A stretch of DNA of 64,000 nt from Cyprinodon diabolis. Lineage: Eukaryota > Chordata > Actinopteri > Cyprinodontiformes > Cyprinodontidae. The stretch lies in NCBI GenBank assembly GCA_030533445.1, contig CM060066.1:36092235-36156234 (forward strand), given 5' to 3'. The stretch's first letter is position 1; every line of letters begins with the position of its first letter. The position numbers were made by a program, and so were the translations under genes. The notes under the pieces are model-generated. The model saw only the letters and a list, made by a program, of their open reading frames with translations, ran no database searches and was not told the origin of the DNA. This document shows positions 57,200-64,000 of the stretch, piece after piece.

Positions 57200-60100
57200 A
57201 TTATATTCCCAGCCCGCTGGGAATTTATGTTTCTGATACTTTAAGATGTTTATTGCCCTCCCCTGTAGGGGTGGTAAAATATCTTATTTAATCAGATATT
57301 ATTTCAGCTGTCATATACTGTTTATGACACACAGTCCTACTAACTGTGTGTTAGAACAATAAATGAAAGAGTGATTCGAGCACTAATCATGGTCAAACAG
57401 TTATTTCTGCACATACATGGAATAAATTCACCACAACTTCTGTTCAAAATATAAGATTTTATTAACAAAAATCATTCAGCTCCACGTCAAACGTATTTCA
57501 GTTTAGCACTCTCAACTAAGACTAGTAAAACTCAACTAAACTAAACTAACTACTATGTACAAAGAGGAAGGGAAAAACGGTTGAAAAACATATTAGAGTT
57601 TAAGATGGATTCTGTGTTTGAAACCGAAGTTTATCTGGAAGAATTTGGGATCTGATCAAATTAGCTTTTCACTAATTTTAAAGAAATTGGAATGTTTTCA
57701 GACCAATTCACAATGCAAATCCATGAGGTGAATAAAACATTATTTGGCCAAATTATGTTTTATTAAATTATTTGCTTAATCCAGAACCAATAACCTTTAG
57801 CTAAACGATTCTTTACCCTCCTTGAAATAGCTAGCAGAGAATAGACATGAGGATTCCACTAAATGACTCTTGGTCATACTTGGTAATGGAAATATAATGA
57901 GCATTTGAGGAACACATGAACACTAATGTTATATCAGTGTTTAAATCTTTAGTGAATAAAACTTGTCTAAGCTTTAGCAACAGCTCAACACATATTCCTG
58001 TAGCATAGCGTAGCATGCAGTCCATTCTTTAGCATCAATTAGCGTTGTCTTTACTCCGCAGTAAACACACGATATGATTAGCATCATCAAAAGACATATT
58101 GCTTGTTCTGTCCCTAATCATGCCAGACCTGTAAACCTTTTTCCGTGTCCGTTTGGCAAGCTTGAGTTTCATCCAGTTTTGCAGCTTTGCAGTCAGGGAC
58201 TCATTGTCTCAGTCTCACAGCAGGGGTCCTCTCAGTCTCACCCCCAAGGGCATGGTTCTCATCCAGTTTGGCTCTGTAAGTTCTGAAACTCAAGAGAAAT
58301 GTGTTGCAAAAGTTCTGTTTGCAGCAGTTAGGTTCTGAAGAGTTCTGACTCATCCTTGATGGTTCTGGGGATCTGGTTCCCCTGGGGCCCGCAGCTCCAC
58401 TGTGGGGCACAGTGGGCCCCAGCTTTGAGCGCAGGAGCAGAAGGGACCAGGAGAGAGGTGCTGCAGCAGAAGAGGGAGAAAGAAGAGAAAAGAATCCTGT
58501 GTGCTCTGTGGTTTTCTCTGTCCTCACAGTGAGGGGGGTGGGTTTTCACACCTCTGCTGGTTTCCATTTGACTGCCTGCTACTGCTTTGGCAAAAAAAAA
58601 TGGGGGGCTGCTGAAGTCCCCCAACTGTTATCGGTCTTTGTCAGTCACGTGACTGACACGCCACCTAGCGCCATTTTTGTGGTGAGCGGAAGAAAAACAA
58701 AACAGCAGAAAACAAGAGGAGAGCGCTGCAAGCCAGCAGCGAGGATTATCAGTTAAATGGAAAAGAACAAGAAAACTGAACGGATACCCTACCCAGACAA
58801 ACTTTCTAAAGCTGCTAGGGAACGATATTATATATTATTATTACAGTGACAAGGCAGATGTTGTGGGCAGTTGCACAGATAGCTGCAGTTATAAGAGTAG
58901 TTTGTGCTGCTCATCAGACTGTACTGTAATTTTTGCACATTAATAAGTTGCACACTGTATTTGCTGTTCACTTTACCCAGGCCTGTTTTCACTGGGATCT
59001 GCAGTCTTCTTCACAGATATCACCTGTTAGGTAATATCTCTACGGAAGACCACAGTGAAAACAAGTCCAGGGAAAAGCTGCGTTTTCTTCTCTGGTCATC
59101 CTATCAGGATGAAAAATGGACACTGGTTCCCACTGTCCAAAAAGTATGATCATGGAATATGGCATAACACCATATACTTACATTTCTGTGTTAATCTATA
59201 AGCCATTCGGTATGTTTCAATCCTACCTGTGCAAAATACCAAACATTTTAATGTAAACGCTGTTGGCCCCTTTAGGTCAAATGATGGCAATGCAGCCTGT
59301 AAGTTTCCGAGTACATGAACACATAAAGTTTTACCAAATGGGTGCTGATCTCATACACTGTAGGAAATGGCCAGATGTCTGCATTTAACACACATACTTC
59401 TGTTAACAGCAAGACAGTAGTGCTTTATTTGTATCCCCCTCATGTTTTGCTTGTTTGTATCAATATTTATGGTAGTTTTCAAACAGGATTCAAACAGGCT
59501 TAAGATATATTTTTAGCAATGCAGCTTTAACAAATATGACTCTGACCTGACTGATAGGGGCTTTAAGCATAGAGTTTGCAATATTTTAAGGATCTCATTT
59601 TGTTGATCTTTCATGCCACATTGCTGCCACCTATTGACCAATGGCAAATTGGAAAGGACGAACAAGGTTCTTTTAGCAAAATAAGGCTGGTTAACATCTA
59701 AAGTGCTACAAAATATGTTTTACTATAACACAATAAACACAATTTGATGATTTCCTTAAATTGTTCCCAATGCATCATATTTATCAGCTGTATTTTATCC
59801 TATTGTATACAGTTTTGCTTGTTTGTTTATTTTCGGTGTAGAAAAGACTAGCCTCCACTTATGTGCAGAGAATTGTGGACGTCTTATAGACAGGTCCAGT
59901 GACCAGGCTGTCAGAGTGTAAACACACAGAATAGGGTGTGCCTTTAGTCAGGGAGGATCCCAGAGTTAATCTGCAGGAAACAACTCTACCGCTGCTTTTA
60001 CTGCCAAAGCTTCCCTCTTATGTCCATAGAAATGTCTCTAATTCCAGCTGGACATGAAAATACTCTCTCAGCTTTCATCCTAATGACAGGACTGTGTCAG

Positions 60101-61980
60101 CTGTGATGTGTCCTGCTCATTTTATGAATGTCTGATATAAGACTTTTACGTCTGCATTTAAGACCCAGGAGCAAGAATTTGAGTGGAATTAAATAGTGGA
60201 CCTTTCTTCAAGGTTCAGAGAAGGAGTCAGGAGGAGAGGTTTTATTCATTAAGGGAAGCTATGGACAGTAAATTACAAGGATGGTGGGTTGAAAGAGCCT
60301 TACTGTTGTGGAACGGATTTAGATTCTATGGAGGTGGTGAATTAAACAGCTGAGAAAAAAGCTCTGCTGCTGCTTTGTGATGCTGGTGGGATGAGAATGA
60401 AGCAGCAACAGGAGGAGGGATTGAACTATAGAGGCAAAAGATGAAGAAGCAGGATTGTTGGGAGAATATATATAAAAAGATCAATTGTGGTCTAGGCAGA
60501 GGTGGTAGATATCTGCCATGAGACCCCATTCTGCCTCCTTCAATGACTTCACAAGGCCTAAAAAGGGGGAAGATTTGAAACTCTCCCATGGGAGGGAGGG
60601 CTAAGCCACAGTGGCACATAAATCCTACCTTTCTCTTTAAGTTTAGTATAAGCCTCAGTATAAGCACTACTGCCTCCTGTTGACTGGAATCTTCTGTCAT
60701 GGTGAGGTTGAAGGAGGACCCAATAAAGAGCAGAGTGCATGCAAATAAAAGTATCTTAAAGAAACACTCAAAATAACTTAGAATGACTCAGATAAAAGAA
60801 AGAGAAACCCCAGCATAGGAGACAGGGTGCAAACCCCCCCCCCCTGAAGATTTCAGAGAAGATTCATGAAATACCAACTATTCAGTACAAGGAAAGAAAG
60901 AGAGAAGGAAGAAAATATGAGAGGAGTAGGCACAGCTAAGGAGGATAAACATAATGGACTGAGGGAGAGGGAGAAAACAAGGAAGCAATATTGCAATATA
61001 ATAAGCAGGCAGACCTAAGCAAACTGGAAAGTTCTGACATTTACTAATGAGAAGAACTCGATATTGCAAAATTTCAAGAAGAAACTTAACAGTCAGAATA
61101 AAGGGGAAAGCAAGAACACAACACATAACAGGAACTCAACCGAAGACCTAAGGGTTGGTTGTTTTTTTCCTTCAACGCTTCAGGACCTGGAAAACTAGGT
61201 ATAAAAGTTGAAACGAAGAATTTTGCTGTCTATGAAAAGATTCTGAGGGAGAATGACCGGCCATCTGTTCTTGACCTCAAGAAGACACAAACCGGGGTTC
61301 AGCAGCAGAACATGATTTAAAATAAGCATTGTTCCTGCTCAAGAAAAAAGCAAAGCATTAGATATTAAATATCACGTTTTAACAATGAAAGTTTCTTTAA
61401 ACGCTTATTTGTTTTTATGTTTATTTTTTTTTAACAGTGTCCTGTCTGGCGATGTGGAAATAAGAATAATTGTCTTGATACAAAAAAAAAAAGGGCCCAA
61501 AAGATTTTACTTTCACAAGTGGAGCAGTACAGCTATCGCCATAGTGTTCCGCTTGATTTATGCATATAAATAGCTTTATTATAATTTATGCAGGGAGTTT
61601 TACAGATTATATGGACACTGCAATGTAAGAAGAACAGGAAAGGAAAAACAGGAAAAAGGAGAAAAGATCACAGAAAGAGGAGAAAAAGGGGAGATAATGA
61701 TAAAAAAATCCTCAGTCTGCTCCATCGCCTGCAAAGGGATGTAAAAAGAACAACACAACCTATACGGATATAAGAGATAAAATATAGTACCACCTTCATC
61801 CTATTGCTGGAGTATAAGTAGTATTATTTAATCTGACATGTATACTGTGGTAGCTGAAGATAAGAATATTGGCTTTCTGTATGGAAGTGAATCTCTAAGT
61901 ACCTGGAGCCAAGCACCTGTAGTTGTTTGTGAGAGTGCACTTGTGCATGTAAAGTGCTTAATAGTCCAAATGCTTAATAG
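57200..61980. other. gene-poor region, no supported gene
   Basis: Many short open frames on both strands, none with a recognised domain, conserved splice pattern or convincing length. The region 58380-58780 is GC-richer and includes a palindrome and a short ATG frame (see below). A C-run lies at 60836-60844. Confidence 0.5.
58640..58657. promoter_or_regulatory. 18-bp perfect palindrome around an E-box
   Basis: GTCAGTCACGTGACTGAC is fully self-complementary and centred on GTCACGTGAC, the preferred site of MiT/TFE and USF-type factors. It sits about 100 bp left of an ATG frame of 29 codons (MEKNKKTERIPYPDKLSKAA, 58757 onward). Confidence 0.5.
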
Positions 61981-61984
61981 TGGT

Positions 61985-62400
61985 TGTGAAGAGCCAAAGA
62001 CGCGCCCCTACGGAGCACCGTGGATCCCAAGAGCAAAGGCGCCCAGGAGGGGCCAACCCAGGAAATCTGATCCCCCACCAAGAGAGGAGGAGAGACAGCC
62101 CTGACTAAATCCCCAAGCCACCACAATGCCAAAGCCCCCAGGAGCCGCAGGGATGAGTCCGTGGACCCCGCCAGCAGCCAACCGACCCAAAGTGGAACCG
62201 GCCATGGGCACGGGGGAGCCGAGGCCCACCCGCCAGCGAGAGCCCCGACCAGGCCCCAGGGGGTGGGGCCTCACAAAGCATTAACCAGGAATAAGCCAGT
62301 ACCCGCCCAGGCATCCACCCCCAAACACTGAGCACCACCAGTGCACTGGTGAGCCAAAGCACCAGCCAGCAGAGGTGGGCAGGACAGGGGGAATGGGCTC
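61985..62400. repeat. GC-rich repeat-like block
   Basis: High in C and G compared with its AT-rich surroundings, with phrases such as CCAAGCCACCACAATGCCAA and CCGACCAGGCCCCAGGGGGT that I associate with a recurring fish repeat. Open frames on both strands here are a result of few stop codons in GC-rich DNA. Confidence 0.4.
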
Positions 62401-62639
62401 TGCACTTAGTGAGCAGTTCAGACACAAACCTGACAAGTCAAAAAAAAAAAATACACTGTCTCAATCACGCCTTCCCACCCTAGTGCCCCCACTCGCAACA
62501 CACAGTCTCTGTGGAAAAAGCAAAACGCTTTTAAACACTTATAAAAGCATGAAATGTCATTTGAATAAAGCACATGTACAGGATCTTGTTGGGCCTGTCT
62601 CGGAGGGGTTGTATCTGTCTGTGTGAGGGTGAAATGGGT

Positions 62640-62830
62640 TATAAGGCTCTGATTAAAAGGAGATGATTGTCTAAGCAGCCTTGAGGATGGAACAATTCCT
62701 GGTTGAGTCTGTTTGTTAGGGATTGAACATTACTGAATCGTTTTCCTGATGGGAGTGGGGAAAGTGGAGCGGTGGGTGGGTGAGTGGAATCTGTAACAAT
62801 CTCTCTGGTCTTTTCCTGGACGCATGCAGC
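62640..62830. repeat. teleost interspersed repeat fragment
   Basis: CTGATGGGAGTGGGGAAAGT, GGGTGGGTGAGTGG and CTCTCTGGTCTTTTCCTGGA recall the same broad repeat type as 2625-2900. Divergent. Confidence 0.35.
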
Positions 62831-63870
62831 TTAGACAGAATAAAGACCTTGTTGTGTTGTAAAAAAATCCATCAAACGTCACAAAAAGCTTGAAGTGTTA
62901 CGTCTCTAAATAAATGTCTGTATGAGTTGTAAATAAATGCTCATGCCAAAAAAAACAAAAAAACAAGAAATTAAAAGAATAGTTTTGTTTGGAATGCTTT
63001 TTTGTTTCCCCCTAAACTTCAGTTGCATAAGATGTGATGCAGTTGAACATTTTCCTATTATATATACATTTTCCTATATATATTATATTTCCTACTAAGG
63101 TTTGTTTGTTTTTGTATGAATAATGAATTTCAGAGTTTTGTTTATATAAGAAACACTTGTTTTATAGACATCTTTAACCTTTCCTTAAGTCTCTAGCTCA
63201 CAGACAGCCTGTCTGAATCATGTAGGACGTCTCCTATGAAGAGCTAGCGTCACCCCAGTCAGTCGATTAGCAAGGTTTTACTGAAAATGAATAAAAAAAA
63301 AGAAGCTTATATAATATTTATCTATATAAGCTTTTATTTCTAGTGCCACTAAGTGAGGGCAATTTGTTCAAGCTAGTAAATTTTTACATTATCTTAACTA
63401 AAATAAGGAGAATTTAGATGTATTTATCTTTTTTTTGGCCTGGTAGAGCTCCTTATATAAACTTATTTTGTTGAGCGACATTTTGAGGCAGTCACTGAAA
63501 TCAAGTGTTTTCTGTAGCGTTCAGGAAATGAATGTTCAGTCAGATTTCTGCACCTGTTAACCGGTATGTTGGTTCACTGTTCATAACCTGCTGTAGGTAC
63601 TTTAAATTGATGTTTTATTTTACTAAATTATAATTTAATATTTTTATTGTTACTTTTTTAGTTTAGTCTTACTTGAATTACTAGTGTGAATTTGTCATTT
63701 CCTTTAATGGGACGATATGTAAACTTTCAAGCACAGCTGTCTGGGTTTAAAAGTATGGTATTTTATATTCTGGTATTTTACATATCAAAGGGTTTTGTCA
63801 TTTAGTTTACAGACCTGCAAGTTAATAATAATGTAATGTAATAATAAGAAATGTTGTTAGACAGGTAATA
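62830..63870. other. AT-rich sequence, no gene
   Basis: AT-rich; a short inverted repeat AAGCTTATATA...TATATAAGCTT spans about 63303-63332. No coding sequence supported. Confidence 0.5.
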
Positions 63871-63871
63871 C

Positions 63872-64000
63872 TGTTGGGATCTGGAGATCTACCACCTGTC
63901 TCCAGCAGAGAGCGCCGTGGGTCTCCTGGACTGGAGCCCTCAGCACACCTGTGGATCATCAGCCCATCAGGAGACCTCCTACATAAGCAGCAGTCAGACC
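63872..64000 (+). mobile_element. possible start of an LTR cut by the window edge
   Basis: Begins TGTTGGGATCTGGAGATCTA and contains CTACATAAGCAGCAGTCAGA, a TATA-like stretch placed as in compact fish LTRs. Only one end is visible and no duplication can be checked. Confidence 0.35.

Larger units (their letters stand above)
53100..57200. other. gene-poor region with repeat remnants
   Basis: Recognised pieces are listed separately (53335-53410, 53740-54010, 54958-54973, 56230-56740). The remainder is AT-rich with no supported gene. Confidence 0.55.

Noticed and set aside
62008..62425. Overlapping 80-106 codon frames on both strands
   Set aside because: GC-rich repeat-like DNA has few stops; no homology or conserved splice sites recognised.

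Overview
This window looks like nuclear DNA of a ray-finned fish, probably a percomorph. Evidence: two multi-exon vertebrate genes with GT-AG introns, AT-rich non-coding DNA, and typical teleost repeats (two long-TIR Tc1 elements, L2-type LINE fragments with 3' tails ending in GAATT repeats, hAT-like elements, long AT and GT microsatellites). No bacterial features, operons or CRISPR arrays are present. The species cannot be named from the sequence alone.

Both protein genes are on the minus strand. (1) rasal3, a Ras GTPase-activating protein of the SynGAP family, lies at about 4165-18423. I rebuilt 14 coding exons in one continuous frame (935 complete codons). The C-terminal exons were not found; they may lie left of the window or be hidden among the transposons at 900-4100. 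(2) sec14l1, a PRELI/CRAL-TRIO/GOLD lipid-transfer-type protein, is complete at 25346-50116 (15 coding exons, 728 residues), with a probable non-coding first exon and promoter at about 52648-53000. Intron 1 is 13.9 kb. The two genes lie in tandem, about 6.9 kb apart, separated by a broken L2 LINE that carries a solo LTR with a clear 5-bp target duplication. In mammals RASAL3 is a blood-cell RasGAP and SEC14L1 dampens RIG-I signalling; no functional link between them is implied here.

Layout: 1-4160, repeats (two copies of one MITE, a nested Tc1, degraded LINE endonuclease); 4165-18423, rasal3; 18424-19300, rasal3 5' flank with an ETS/RUNX-like composite site; 20387-22350, L2 remnant plus solo LTR; 25346-50143, sec14l1 with a second dead Tc1 in intron 3 and a hAT-like element in intron 1; 52648-53050, sec14l1 promoter region; 53100-64000, no convincing gene, only repeat remnants, a GC-rich repeat-like block and possibly the start of an LTR at the right edge.

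I found no evidence of a new multi-gene system. The most useful observations are an unmapped rasal3 3' end, a possible internal rasal3 first exon in matching phase, a Gly/Ser-rich insertion in the rasal3 C2 domain, a repeat tail abutting a sec14l1 splice donor, and a Tc1 relative with DD36E rather than DD34E spacing.
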